Below are positions 24,631 through 33,747 of a stretch of DNA of 64,000 nucleotides, one piece after another. Within the stretch, counting starts at the first letter, position 1, and every line of letters begins with the position of its first letter. The DNA comes from CAWCDJ01 sp963778675 (GTDB lineage: Bacteria > Acidobacteriota > Terriglobia > Bryobacterales > Bryobacteraceae): the NCBI GenBank assembly GCA_963778675.1, contig CAVZVI010000011.1, positions 310,001 to 374,000 of the forward strand. The letters run 5' to 3'. The position numbers and the translations under genes are program-made. The notes under the pieces are model-generated. The model was not told the origin of the DNA. It ran no database searches and saw only the letters and a program-made list of their open reading frames with translations.

Positions 24631-27018
24631 CTAGCGGCGCAGCACGCCGTAATGCGGATCGAGTGTGACTTTCAATGGCGGCTGCTTCAAGGCAACCGTG
24701 AAGGTCGCCGGATCGCTGCCGGAACGAACCCATTCGGTGATGCTGCGCCCGTGCGATACCTGAATCTCCACCGGCACATAGGCCGTGAAGTCTTCCGGCA
24801 CATCCGACTGGGTCACGGTACCGACCAGGCGCAGCGACGGCGCCTTCCCCTTGACGTGGTAGGTCAGTTTCAGGGTGGGAATCCCGGTGCCGTACACCCA
24901 CTGGTCGAAGAAGGTTTCGAGCTTGGGGTCGTCCGATTTGGGCGGCAGGAACTCGGCCGCCGTCTCGCGAAACTGTTCGGTCGTAAGCTCCTTGTGGTCG
25001 TACCGCTTCATCACTTCCGAGAGCATCGCCAGGAAGCGGGCGTCACCCAGGCGGCGGCGCAGCATCTGCAGAATCCACGAGCCCTTGCCGTACGTGATCA
25101 CCCGCCATGCGCGCGGCTCCAGGGAATTCTCCAGCCGCGGGCCAAGCACGATCGGACCGGCGGACTCCACGGTCTGTCCCGACGGGCTCTTGGCCAGCAT
25201 GCCCGTCCGGTAGGCATCGAGCATCAAGTCGGTGGAGCGCTCGCCGCGGGTCTTCTCCAGGTATAAGAGTGCCGAATAATTCGCCAGGGCCTCCATGAGC
25301 CAGTAATCGCGGTAGGTAGCCGCCGTCACGCGGTTTCCCCACCACTGGTGAGCCGTCTCGTGAGCTTGCAGTACATCCTCATAAAAGAGCTCCTGGGACT
25401 GGTTCGCGTTGAAGGTAGCGCGGGGCAGGTGCTTGAGGTATGCCAGCGTGGAAAGGTAGATCAGACCGGGGAAGCCCTGACCGAAGGTGCCGGGGATCGG
25501 CGAGACGGTCAGGTGCGGAAGTGCAGGAGGCCCGAATGTGGACTTCATAAAGTCCATGGCCGCGCTCACTTCGGTGGCGAGCACCTCCAGCCGCCCCGCC
25601 GGGTCGGGCGGCGGCGGGTTCAGAGGGGCCTCATCCAAAGGATCGATCCGCCGGCCCCGGGTGGTTGGGGGGATCAGCGGCGGGATCACGGCTTTAGGCT
25701 GCAAAGCCCTCTCGAGCGCCCGATTGGCGCAGACATCCACGACCAGGCCGGCCCGTTCGACGCGGGCGTGCTCGTAATCGCCCAGGTTGAAGCCGGCTAC
25801 CCGTATGGGAGCGGAGGTACGCCGTTCGGTGGTCCGCCAATCGCCGTCGCTCCGGTCGGAGACGACGTCACCGGGCGTCACCAGTTCAAGGTTGCGCGGG
25901 TAGCGGAACTTGAGATCGAAATTCGCAAACTGCGAGCCGTGCGTGGGATACCAGTTGCCGCGCGCGCTGACGTAAAACACGTTGTCGCCGGCACTGTAGA
26001 TCACTTTGCCCTGATGGTGAAACACGAATTCGTACGGGCGGCCCGCCCGCAGCGGCTCCGGGGGTACGACCAGGAAGAGGTTGTTGCCCCCGCGCGTCAG
26101 GTCCAGCCGCAGCGATTCGCGCTGCAACACCTCGGCGGGCTTGCCATCCACCGTCACCTCCGTAACGGTCATGGCAGGAGAGATATCGAAGGTCGCGCTG
26201 ACCATGCCGTCCACTTTCGGCACTACCTTGACGCGGGTAACCGCGGTCATCGACAGGTCCGGATCGATCTGGGCGTCGACCCTGAAATCGCTCACCTCGA
26301 GGGTGACCGGTGGCGGTTCCGGCTTCAGGCGCGAGGGGCGGTCGGGAAAACTCGTCCACGTATCGAAGAACAGATGGTTCTCGCGGGTTACCAGTTGGCC
26401 GGCCGAGATCTGTTCGCGGCTGTCCGGGTCGAAGATGACGTCGAAGTTCTGGTACCGCACACCGGTCAGGAGCGCGGCAAACAACCCGGGTGGATGCCCG
26501 GGACCGCCCAACAGGTCGAGCACCAGACGGGTCTGGTAGCTCGCCCCTAGGTTGCGCAGCGTGGGCGTCCACTGTTCGTCCAGCAGCGGTGCGATCTCGG
26601 GGGCGGGCTGGTTGGCGGGGCTTTGGTCGAACTGGGCCTTCAGCGCCTGGTAGTCGTCCCCGGTGAACAGGAACATGGCGGCGCGGAAGTGCTCGTCCAG
26701 GTTCGGTGAATCGATGAAACGCGCCAGCGAACTGCGCTCCGCGGCGTTGGGAGGGAGGAGGATGACTTCGCCGTCCCCGCCATCCACATCGGCGGTGAAG
26801 ACGGCGGCGATGCGCTTGCCTGCCACGGGCTTGCTGAAAATCAGATGCCCGTCCGTGAGATAGATCTTGAGATCCTGTTTCACCAGGCGGAGATCGCGCA
26901 CGCGATAGCACTCGGCCCGGTCAAAACTGCTTTCGCGAATAGCCCGGGCCAGATCTGCCGCCGTGCCGCCGGACAGCGGCAGCGAGACGAGGCAAAGAGT
27001 AGCGAGCAGGCGCACCAT
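24631..27018 (-). CDS. M1-family-like metallo-aminopeptidase, exported
   Basis: 795 residues with a signal peptide (MVRLLATLCLVSLPLSGGTA). The C-terminal half has the gluzincin site HETAHQWWGN (H553, E554, H557) with a third zinc ligand in DYWLMEALANY (E576), 19 residues on, as in M1 peptidases. The N-terminal 430 residues are largely beta. The GxMEN exopeptidase motif expected some 30 residues before the zinc site is absent (PGTFGQGFPGLIYLS occupies the region), so exopeptidase specificity is doubtful. A proline-rich insert (PPLIPPTTRG, PLNPPPPDP) is at 446-473. Confidence 0.88.
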   Translation of the reverse strand: MVRLLATLCLVSLPLSGGTAADLARAIRESSFDRAECYRVRDLRLVKQDLKIYLTDGHLIFSKPVAGKRIAAVFTADVDGGDGEVILLPPNAAERSSLARFIDSPNLDEHFRAAMFLFTGDDYQALKAQFDQSPANQPAPEIAPLLDEQWTPTLRNLGASYQTRLVLDLLGGPGHPPGLFAALLTGVRYQNFDVIFDPDSREQISAGQLVTRENHLFFDTWTSFPDRPSRLKPEPPPVTLEVSDFRVDAQIDPDLSMTAVTRVKVVPKVDGMVSATFDISPAMTVTEVTVDGKPAEVLQRESLRLDLTRGGNNLFLVVPPEPLRAGRPYEFVFHHQGKVIYSAGDNVFYVSARGNWYPTHGSQFANFDLKFRYPRNLELVTPGDVVSDRSDGDWRTTERRTSAPIRVAGFNLGDYEHARVERAGLVVDVCANRALERALQPKAVIPPLIPPTTRGRRIDPLDEAPLNPPPPDPAGRLEVLATEVSAAMDFMKSTFGPPALPHLTVSPIPGTFGQGFPGLIYLSTLAYLKHLPRATFNANQSQELFYEDVLQAHETAHQWWGNRVTAATYRDYWLMEALANYSALLYLEKTRGERSTDLMLDAYRTGMLAKSPSGQTVESAGPIVLGPRLENSLEPRAWRVITYGKGSWILQMLRRRLGDARFLAMLSEVMKRYDHKELTTEQFRETAAEFLPPKSDDPKLETFFDQWVYGTGIPTLKLTYHVKGKAPSLRLVGTVTQSDVPEDFTAYVPVEIQVSHGRSITEWVRSGSDPATFTVALKQPPLKVTLDPHYGVLRR

Positions 27019-27087
27019 GAACCCAGTCTACTCTTCCGCGTTACACTCGGATGAGGCGGCAGGGACCCGCCGCCGGGAGGAGATCCT

Positions 27088-27942
27088 TTGCGTTTCGTGA
27101 CCTTGGCCCGCGACGGCTATGAAGAGCCGGGTGTGCTGGCCGACGATGAGTTGGTGGGGCTTCGCGCGGCGGGCTTCCCCAACATGCTTTCGGTGATCGC
27201 GGGAGGCGCGGATGCCACCGACCGCATCAGCCGCTGGGCCTATAGTGCGCCCGGCAGCCACCGGATGGATCCGGCAACCACCAGGCTGCGCGCGCCGTTG
27301 CCGCATCCGCCGAAGATCATCTGCATCGGGCTGAACTATCGGGATCATGCCGCCGAATCGAACCTGGCGATCCCCGAGGTGCCGACTGTTTTTTCCAAGT
27401 TTTCGACCTCCGTGATCGGGCACCTGGAGCCGGTCGTGCTGCCGAAGAACTCCACCCGGCCGGACTACGAAGCGGAGTTCGCGGTGGTGATCGGGAAAGG
27501 CGGCCGGCATATTGCAGAGTCAGACTGGCGAAAGCATATTTTCGGATACACGATTTTGAACGACGTGAGCGCGCGCGATTTCCAGATGGCGACGAGCCAG
27601 TGGATGATCGGCAAGACATTCGATACCTTCGCGCCGATCGGGCCGGTAATCGTGACCGATGACGAGATCGAGGACCCGCACAACCTGGATATTTCGCTTA
27701 CCCTGAACGGCGAGAAGCTTCAGGATTCGAATACCCGGAATCTGATTTTCGGGATCCCGCAGTTGATTGCGTACCTTTCGAGCGTGTTCACGCTCGAGCC
27801 CGGCGACATCATATCGACCGGCACGCCTGCCGGCGTAGGCTTCGCGCGCAAGCCGCCGCGCTACCTGGCACCCGGCGATGAAATGAAGATCGAGGTGCAG
27901 AACATCGGGGTACTGATCAACCCGGTGGTGGCGGAAGCGTAG
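27088..27942 (+). CDS. Fumarylacetoacetate hydrolase family protein
   Basis: 284 residues from TTG 27088, with GGGAGGAG 6 bases upstream. N-terminal cap, then the FAH fold: IICIGLNYRDHAAE, DYEAEFAVVIGKGGRHI (acidic metal ligands), NDVSARDFQ and the final STGTPAGVGFARKPPRYL. Members hydrolyse or decarboxylate beta-diketo acids (for example acylpyruvates and homoprotocatechuate products) with Mg2+. The substrate is unknown. It is divergent from the M1-like peptidase and followed closely by tRNA-Arg. Confidence 0.93.
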   Translation: MRFVTLARDGYEEPGVLADDELVGLRAAGFPNMLSVIAGGADATDRISRWAYSAPGSHRMDPATTRLRAPLPHPPKIICIGLNYRDHAAESNLAIPEVPTVFSKFSTSVIGHLEPVVLPKNSTRPDYEAEFAVVIGKGGRHIAESDWRKHIFGYTILNDVSARDFQMATSQWMIGKTFDTFAPIGPVIVTDDEIEDPHNLDISLTLNGEKLQDSNTRNLIFGIPQLIAYLSSVFTLEPGDIISTGTPAGVGFARKPPRYLAPGDEMKIEVQNIGVLINPVVAEA

Positions 27943-27967
27943 GGACTGCTAGAATCGACGAAGGCGC

Positions 27968-28044
27968 GCGCCCGTAGCTCAGGTGGATAGAGCGGCTGGC
28001 TTCGAACCAGTAGGTCGGGAGTTCGAGTCTCTCCGGGCGCGCCA
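27968..28044 (+). tRNA. tRNA-Arg (anticodon TCG)
   Basis: Acceptor GCGCCCG pairs with CGGGCGC; D-arm GCTCAGGTGGATAGAGC; anticodon stem-loop GCTGG-CTTCGAA-CCAGT gives TCG; T-arm GGGAGTTCGAGTCTCTC; discriminator G and encoded CCA at 28042-28044. 77 nt. Confidence 0.97.
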
Positions 28045-28288
28045 GAATCCCTTAGAAAATCAGAAGGGTTCCGGCTCCACTTCCTGCAAATCGCGTTGCG
28101 GCGGACGGGGCACACCCGACCCCCGCTTCCAGATCCGCCTAAGTCGAGTTCGAAGCGACTCTTCCCGGTCAGCTCCAGTTACTCGGGATCGGCCGCGAAG
28201 GCCTGCCGCCACGATGAGCCGTTTCGGCGCTGATTTTCCTATGTAGGGGTGTGAGGGCATTCGAAGCCCCGAAAAAGGAGGATTAGAC

Positions 28289-28699
28289 ATGAGCGATATT
28301 CGAGTGGATTTGGAAAGCGTCCAAGTGGTCGAAGGCCAGGGCGCGGGTGAAGGAGATTTCGAGCTTCGCGTACAGGTGCAGGAAGGCACCCACCAGGTGG
28401 TCTGGCCGGGCCTGAATTCGAGCGCCAAGGTCGACAAGAAAGGTGCGCCGTACACCATTAACCGCCAGGTGGCGACCTACACGGTCGATTCCGGAACTCT
28501 CAGCAAGCGGTTCAACGTCGACCTGACGGAAGTCGATAAGGGCACCCTCGGCCAGGACGACGTCGGTCAGGGGACGATCACGTTCGATCTCAAGCCGGGC
28601 ATGAGTCCGGCCAGCAAGTCGGCGACGATCGACCTGAAGCGACCCAACATGAAGTTCCTGGGCAAAGTCAAAGTGACGATGTCGGCCCAGGTGGCCTGA
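28289..28699 (+). CDS. Small beta-rich protein of unknown function
   Basis: 136 residues with an excellent ribosome binding site (AAGGAGG, 8-9 bases before ATG). No signal peptide, cysteines or membrane segments. The alternating pattern (DFELRVQVQEGTHQVVWPG, ATYTVDSGTLSKRFNVDLT, KFLGKVKVTMSAQV) suggests a beta-sandwich. The strong start signal and acidic/Gly-rich composition suggest an abundant cytoplasmic protein. Family not recognised. 244 bases upstream, after tRNA-Arg, contain no other gene. Confidence 0.82.
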   Translation: MSDIRVDLESVQVVEGQGAGEGDFELRVQVQEGTHQVVWPGLNSSAKVDKKGAPYTINRQVATYTVDSGTLSKRFNVDLTEVDKGTLGQDDVGQGTITFDLKPGMSPASKSATIDLKRPNMKFLGKVKVTMSAQVA

Positions 28700-28706
28700 G
28701 GCACAG

Positions 28707-28787
28707 GCAGAGGGCTGCGAGGTATGCAGACCACGTGGGGCGGAACCGGAGCGGCCGGAAACGCCCCACCTCGTGGCCGCCCTCTGC
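28707..28787. other. Large nested hairpin between convergent genes
   Basis: GCAGAGGGC (28707-28715) pairs with GCCCTCTGC (28779-28787), and inside it GTGGGGCG pairs with CGCCCCAC. The last base of the outer stem overlaps the stop codon of the sigma factor gene. No U-run on either side; it may block read-through between the convergent genes. Confidence 0.5.
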
Positions 28788-29353
28788 TATAGCGCTGATT
28801 TCCCGGTCTTCATGTAGTCGTAGAGCCAGGCGCGGGCGTAGAGCCAGTCGCGCTTGACTGTGGCCAGGGAGCGTCCGGTGACTTCCGCGATCTCTTCGAG
28901 GCTGGAGCCGGCGAAGTAACGCAATTCGACGACCTGGGTGAAGCGTTCATTCACCCGCGAAAGTGCGTCGAGCGCTTCGTCCAGGGCAAGGACGTCGGCC
29001 GACGGCTCAGGGGTCTGGACGCAAAGGTCGTCGAAAGTGACGCGGACCGCTTCGCCCCCGCGCTTCCCGGCCGCGCGCTCGCGAGCATAGCCGGCGAGCA
29101 CCTGGCGCATCGCGCGGGCCGCGGCCCCGAAGAAATGCGCCTTGTTCTCCCAGCGCGTGTCGCCGCTTGCCAGCCGCAGGTAGGCTTCGTTGACGAGCGC
29201 AGTCGGCTGCAGGGTGGCGCCGTTCCGGTAGTGCATCATGGAGCCGGCCATGCGGCGGAGTTCACCATAAGCCGCGGCCACAAGCGACTCGAACGCGCCG
29301 GCCTCGCGGCATCGGGAGCTTTCGAGAAGGTGCAGCCATTCGGAGGTTTCCAT
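28787..29353 (-). CDS. ECF-type RNA polymerase sigma factor
   Basis: 188 residues. Region 2 (ALVNEAYLRLASGDTRWENKAHFFGAAARAMRQVL, shown here only to mark residues about 50-85) and region 4 (FTQVVELRYFAGSSLEEIAEV, then SLATVKRDW) are typical of the acidobacterial/planctomycete ECF subgroup that lacks a classical anti-sigma factor. It starts 10 bases after the stop of the upstream Ser/Thr kinase, so the kinase is the likely regulator by phosphorylation. Target promoters cannot be seen. Confidence 0.9.
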   Translation of the reverse strand: METSEWLHLLESSRCREAGAFESLVAAAYGELRRMAGSMMHYRNGATLQPTALVNEAYLRLASGDTRWENKAHFFGAAARAMRQVLAGYARERAAGKRGGEAVRVTFDDLCVQTPEPSADVLALDEALDALSRVNERFTQVVELRYFAGSSLEEIAEVTGRSLATVKRDWLYARAWLYDYMKTGKSAL

Positions 29354-29362
29354 CGTTCCGCC

Positions 29363-31834
29363 TCAGCGGGGCGCCGCGCCGCCCGCTGCCTCCCTCACCA
29401 GGGCCTGAAAAGACGGCCTGTTTCGCATCGGATCGAAGGTGCTTTCGTTCAGATCGATCGCCAGCCTGGGCGGGACGTCCCGCAACAGCACGACCGCCCG
29501 CAGGTGGGGCACGGCGGCGTCATACCGTTTGGCCTTGATCAGGACGGAGGCGACGCTCCGGTGAAGCTTGATCGTCTCCGAGTGGCTCGGTCCGTAGAAC
29601 CGCTCCAGGATCTTTCCAGCGCGGTCGACCAGGCGCTGGCCCTGTTCGTATCTACCAAGTCGCATTTCGAGCAGACCAAGGCTTCCCAGTGTCTCACCGC
29701 TACGAACATTGCCCGGCCCGAATGCTGCGTCATGAATGCGGACAGCCTCTTCGTAAAGAGGCACGGCCTCCTCGAGCCTTCCCTGCTCCATCAGCACACG
29801 CGCCAAACCTCGATCGGTAAAGGCGATACTCGGGTCTTCACGCCCGAGCACTCGCCGCCGTATTTTGAGAGCGCGCTGGTAATACTCCTGGGCTTCTTCG
29901 AGTCTCTTCAAGTGAAGAAAGGCCAACCCGACGTTGTTGGCCGCATCGGCGACCACGGGGTGGTTGTCACCATATCTCTTTTCGGCGATCGCCAGCGCGC
30001 GCTGGAACGATTTCAATGCGGCATCCCGCTCGCCCTGAACATCCTGCACCATCCCCAGACCGCGCCAACTGTTATAGGTAGCGGCGCTGTCCGTCCCTTC
30101 GACCCGCTCCTGTATCGCCAGGGCGCGCCGGTGGGCGGCGATCGCCTCGGAATACTTCCCCATCTGATCGAACAACCCGCCCTGGAGGTTCAGAACCTCG
30201 CCGAGTTCGATGACGTTTTCGCCGAGTACGCGAGTCCGGATATTCAGCGCTCGGTCCAGCGCCTTCCCCGCTGCCTCGAACTCGCCCATCCGTTGGTTCA
30301 CACGGCCGAGATTCACCAGTGTTTTGGCGGTCTCGAGGTCATCCTGGAGTCCGGCCGCTTGGTGAACGGCAAGCGCTCTCTCCCCCAGGGCCTTGGATTC
30401 GCGATACTTCCCAATGGACTCGTACACATGGCCGAGAGTGGTGAGGAGCCGGGCCTGCGCTCGCGGCTCCCCGCGCAATTCGGTCTCGATTTTGCTGGCG
30501 CCCCGGTCGAGAATTTCGGAAACGGTGAGCGGACTGCCGGGTGCGCGGTTTGGATCAGAGAGCATGAACAGGTTCTGCAGAAACTCGGAAACTCTCTCCG
30601 AGGTGACGGCCTCTCGCCTTGCAACCGATTCGGCGCGGGTCGCACGCACAACGCCGACACCAGCCGCGATCGCGCCCGATACGAGGGCCAATCCGGCGAG
30701 CGAGGCGGCGGCCACCTGGACGCGGTACCGGCGCACGAATTTGCCCGCCCGGTATCGGAGCGTCGGCGGACGGGCTGTAACGGGGTGTCCGTGGAGGTAG
30801 CGCTCCAGATCCTGAGCGAGCGCGACCGGGGTATCGTAGCGGCGCTCGCGGTCGGCTTCGAGAGCTTTGGTCACGATCCAATCGAGATCGCCTTCGAGCT
30901 CCCGGCGGAGCGCACCCGGCCGGGGCGCTTCCAGTTCGCCGCGCGCCAGCGCCGCCAGAAACTCAGCGTAATTCGGGCCGACGGGCGCGGCGGGTAGCGC
31001 CCCGGTCAGCAACTCATACAGAATCACCCCGAGAGAATACACATCCGTGCGGGTGTCGATATCGACATTGCCGCGGGCAGCCTGTTCGGGACTCATGTAC
31101 GCGGGAGTTCCCATGGCCTGCTCGGGGCGCGTCAGAGCGGCCGGCGTATCACCCGGATCGGTTTGCACGGCTTTCGCAATGCCGAAGTCGATGATTTTCG
31201 GTATCGGCGGCGTGGAGTCGGAGATGATCAGGACGTTGGACGGCTTCAGATCGCGGTGGATGACGCCTTTCTGGTGCGCGTGTTGGACAGCCTGGCAGAC
31301 CCGCACGAACAACTCGATCTTCTGGCGAAGCGTCAAGCGGTGCTCGCGGCAGTAGTCGCCGATCGGTACCCCTCGCACCCGTTCCATTACGAAGTACGGC
31401 AGGCCGGAAGGCGTATGGCCGGCGTCAAACACCTTGGCAATGTAAGGATGGTCCATCGCCGCGAGGGCCTGGCGCTCCACAAGGAATCTGGCAATCACCT
31501 GGCGGCTGTCCATGCCCGTCTTGACAACCTTCAATGCGACGCTGCGGCACAGGGGCTCCGTTTGCTCAGCCTCGTAGACCATACCCATCCCGCCCTCACC
31601 CAGAACACCCGTAATCTGATACGGTCCGATCGCTGCCGGAAACGTTTCGAGCACTGATGCCAGGGGGTTCAAAGTGAGGCCGGTGGCCTGGTCGTGGGCG
31701 GCGAGGAGACGGTCCAGGCGGTCGCGAAGGCGTTGGTCTCCTTGGCAGGCTGTGTCGAGATACTCGGCCCGCTCCAGTGGAGACATTTCAAGGCACGCGT
31801 GAAAAAGCTCCTGCTCATCCCGTCCGGGTGCCAT
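29363..31834 (-). CDS. Transmembrane Ser/Thr protein kinase with C-terminal TPR repeats
   Basis: 823 residues. Kinase domain about 70-340: glycine loop GVLGEGGMGMVYEAE, catalytic lysine VALKVVKTG, HRDLKPSNVLI, DFGIAK and the GTPAYMSPEQA activation segment, so it should be active. One TM helix (VAAASLAGLALVSGAIAAGV, near 380) leads to an extracytoplasmic part with many TPR blocks (GKYRESKALGERALAVH, GEFEAAGKALDRALNI, GRLEEAVPLYEEAVRIH). It shares a transcript with the ECF sigma factor directly downstream. This kinase-sigma pairing is frequent in Acidobacteria and Planctomycetes. Confidence 0.95.
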   Translation of the reverse strand: MAPGRDEQELFHACLEMSPLERAEYLDTACQGDQRLRDRLDRLLAAHDQATGLTLNPLASVLETFPAAIGPYQITGVLGEGGMGMVYEAEQTEPLCRSVALKVVKTGMDSRQVIARFLVERQALAAMDHPYIAKVFDAGHTPSGLPYFVMERVRGVPIGDYCREHRLTLRQKIELFVRVCQAVQHAHQKGVIHRDLKPSNVLIISDSTPPIPKIIDFGIAKAVQTDPGDTPAALTRPEQAMGTPAYMSPEQAARGNVDIDTRTDVYSLGVILYELLTGALPAAPVGPNYAEFLAALARGELEAPRPGALRRELEGDLDWIVTKALEADRERRYDTPVALAQDLERYLHGHPVTARPPTLRYRAGKFVRRYRVQVAAASLAGLALVSGAIAAGVGVVRATRAESVARREAVTSERVSEFLQNLFMLSDPNRAPGSPLTVSEILDRGASKIETELRGEPRAQARLLTTLGHVYESIGKYRESKALGERALAVHQAAGLQDDLETAKTLVNLGRVNQRMGEFEAAGKALDRALNIRTRVLGENVIELGEVLNLQGGLFDQMGKYSEAIAAHRRALAIQERVEGTDSAATYNSWRGLGMVQDVQGERDAALKSFQRALAIAEKRYGDNHPVVADAANNVGLAFLHLKRLEEAQEYYQRALKIRRRVLGREDPSIAFTDRGLARVLMEQGRLEEAVPLYEEAVRIHDAAFGPGNVRSGETLGSLGLLEMRLGRYEQGQRLVDRAGKILERFYGPSHSETIKLHRSVASVLIKAKRYDAAVPHLRAVVLLRDVPPRLAIDLNESTFDPMRNRPSFQALVREAAGGAAPR

Positions 31835-32036
31835 TTCCCGCCCCTCCCCGTATCGACAAAGATTATCAGATCCATTTGTGAGGCCAGAGACGGTTTCGTA
31901 TCGCCCAGCACGTTCGTCCGGTATCTATTTCCCCGGGTTCTTTGGTCGTACCGTAGTAACTGGCACTCAACGCCGGTGATAGTTCAAACATCTCAGCAGG
32001 ATTCCCTGATTGCTTTCGATGACCGGCTGAGGTAAG

Positions 32037-32065
32037 CTCCTGGCGCTGGCTCTTTCGCCCAGGAG
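32037..32065 (+). promoter_or_regulatory. Hairpin that pairs with the ribosome binding site of the PEP-CTERM gene
   Basis: CTCCTGGCG (32037-32045) can pair with CGCCCAGGAG (32056-32065, one bulge). The AGGAG at 32061-32065 is the ribosome binding site for ATG 32075, so this leader could hide it. Thermosensor or regulator-controlled opening is possible, but not shown. Confidence 0.4.
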
Positions 32066-32074
32066 TCCTGACAA

Positions 32075-32839
32075 ATGAAACGGATCGTGCCGAAATACGC
32101 AGCTTTGCTGGCGGCCTCGGTATGCAGTGGATTGCTCGTCCCCAGGGCGGACTCGGCAACATTGTCTGGTTCAGTACAGTCCTCAGTGTATGAATGGGTT
32201 GACTACTTGCCAGGCCCTGGGGATTCCTGCAGCGACTCGACGACCGATCCCGGGCCGTCTGTTTCGGCCTACCTTGACTGTTACAGCAGTTACGGCGCAA
32301 CGGCGGAAGCATGGTTGAACGGCACCGGAAATGATGTCTATGGCGAGTTTGATTATGGCGCGGCGAACTCAGATGATGTATATTCCTACCCCCACCATGA
32401 TATGTATGCTGAGGTATACCTCCATTTCATGGCTAGTGGCTTCTTCTACATCACAGCCCCTTCTTCAACCGTGGACCTCGCGTTCGATACTGTCCAGTGT
32501 CCTTCCGACTGCTCGATGACCGTCAACGGTGTCCCGGCTCCTGATCCAACTGCCGTTCTCAACGTTCCGAGTTACACGCAAGTCCCTTACAGCCTGGAGT
32601 TTTCGGACTTGCTGTGGAATCAGCTTGCGCCAGAATCGACTTGGGCGGCCAGCTGGGCATCGTTCGATTTGCGAGCCGTCACTGTCAAGGACCACGTGTC
32701 GGGAGCAACTCTCGATAACGCCCAGATCAGTTTCAGCGCCACAGCCGTTCCCGAAACCGGCTCCGCAGTGTTGTGTTGTCTCGGCCTCGCACTGATTGCC
32801 CTCTCGCATCGCAAGAGCCGAAGAGAATGCCCCCGATAA
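32075..32839 (+). CDS. PEP-CTERM-type exported protein
   Basis: 254 residues: signal peptide (YAALLAASVCSGLLVPRADS), a Tyr/Ser/Asp-rich secreted domain without known family, and a C-terminal sorting tail VPETGSAVLCCLGLALIAL followed by basic SHRKSRR. The tail is a variant of VPEPGS, the signal cut by exosortase during export of surface or matrix proteins. No exosortase lies in the window. Confidence 0.83.
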   Translation: MKRIVPKYAALLAASVCSGLLVPRADSATLSGSVQSSVYEWVDYLPGPGDSCSDSTTDPGPSVSAYLDCYSSYGATAEAWLNGTGNDVYGEFDYGAANSDDVYSYPHHDMYAEVYLHFMASGFFYITAPSSTVDLAFDTVQCPSDCSMTVNGVPAPDPTAVLNVPSYTQVPYSLEFSDLLWNQLAPESTWAASWASFDLRAVTVKDHVSGATLDNAQISFSATAVPETGSAVLCCLGLALIALSHRKSRRECPR

Positions 32840-33089
32840 GCGGGGCTGGCCTGTTAACTTCCGATATCCATCCTCTCCCCTAAACGTACCATTCTTATTC
32901 AGTACCGAAGATTCATACATTTTCGGGACTGCAAATAAAACAGCGAACGGGCCATAATCTCCCTTACAGAAATAGGTCCCGGCCAGGCTGGGTGGGGTAG
33001 GCACGCCGAAAGCGCTCCAACGACACCGCCTGCGGAAAACGTTTCGGTGAATCGATCAGCCGTCCGCGACCTTCGCCAGGAGATAGACG
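32840..33089. other. 250-bp AT-richer intergenic region
   Basis: Lower GC than its surroundings, with no convincing gene. It holds the leader of the 56-residue ORF that starts at 33090. Confidence 0.4.
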
Positions 33090-33260
33090 ATGTCACATTA
33101 CGCCGCGTTATTTTCGATCGTGTTCATGATCGGTTTCGTCTGTGTGTTCGATCTGCGGCACCAGCGTCAACGGTTCTGCCAGTTGCTCGCTTCTACTGCC
33201 CTGATGACTCCGGAGGAGTTGGAACGGATTCGCATGATCTGGTCCGCCTGCGAAGAATAA
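33090..33260 (+). CDS. Short membrane-anchored ORF
   Basis: 56 residues beginning MSHYAALFSIVFMIGFVCVF, a single TM helix, then DLRHQRQRFCQLLA and an acidic end (MTPEELERIRMIW). A strong ribosome binding site (CAGGAGATAG) lies 6 bases upstream. Its last 68 bases overlap, tail to tail, the 3' end of the PEP-CTERM gene 33193-33747. The composition looks protein-like, but no family is recognised. Confidence 0.5.
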   Translation: MSHYAALFSIVFMIGFVCVFDLRHQRQRFCQLLASTALMTPEELERIRMIWSACEE

Positions 33261-33747
33261 AGAGGGCCATTCCCAGGATGCCGGTCAGCGTCAACGGTAT
33301 CGTTGCCGGCTCCGGCGTTTCGGTCACGGCGAATGAGCCGTTGCCATTCGATCCGTTATTCAGATACGCAATGTAGAGCGAGCCCTCGGAAAAGATATTC
33401 AGCTCGGTGGAACCATTATCGCTGATCGAAAACAGCAGACCCGGGTTCGTGACCACCGGAATCTGGTTCGGAACGATCAGATCGTCGTAATAGAAGTAGC
33501 CGGACGGGCTGTATGACGCGCTGGGGGCAGTGGGATTGGGAATCAAGGTGATGGCGTAGGTGTCGTAGAACCCACTGCCGGAGATCGCGGTGAAGGTGCC
33601 GTTGCCGTTGTCGATGGCCACCAGCTCTGCGGTGGCCTGGTGCTGCAGGTCGTTACTGATATACGAAAACGAGTAGGAAATGGTGTTCGCCCGCGCCGCG
33701 AAAGACAACGGCAGCAAGCAGAACAGCAGGTAAACCACACGCCACAT
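33193..33747 (-). CDS. PEP-CTERM exported protein
   Basis: 184 residues: signal peptide (YLLFCLLPLSFAARA), a beta-rich, Asn/Tyr/Ser-rich mature part, and the sorting signal TPEPATIPLTLTGILGMALF followed by ILRRRTR. The PEP motif, TM helix and arginines are canonical exosortase substrates. The basic stretch is followed by 14 further residues. Second such protein within 1 kb, on the opposite strand, without sequence similarity in the mature part. Confidence 0.88.
   Translation of the reverse strand: MWRVVYLLFCLLPLSFAARANTISYSFSYISNDLQHQATAELVAIDNGNGTFTAISGSGFYDTYAITLIPNPTAPSASYSPSGYFYYDDLIVPNQIPVVTNPGLLFSISDNGSTELNIFSEGSLYIAYLNNGSNGNGSFAVTETPEPATIPLTLTGILGMALFILRRRTRSCESVPTPPESSGQ

Noticed and set aside
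28045..28075. Terminator hairpin after tRNA-Arg (CCCTT/AAGGG)
   Set aside because: Weak stem and no U-run.
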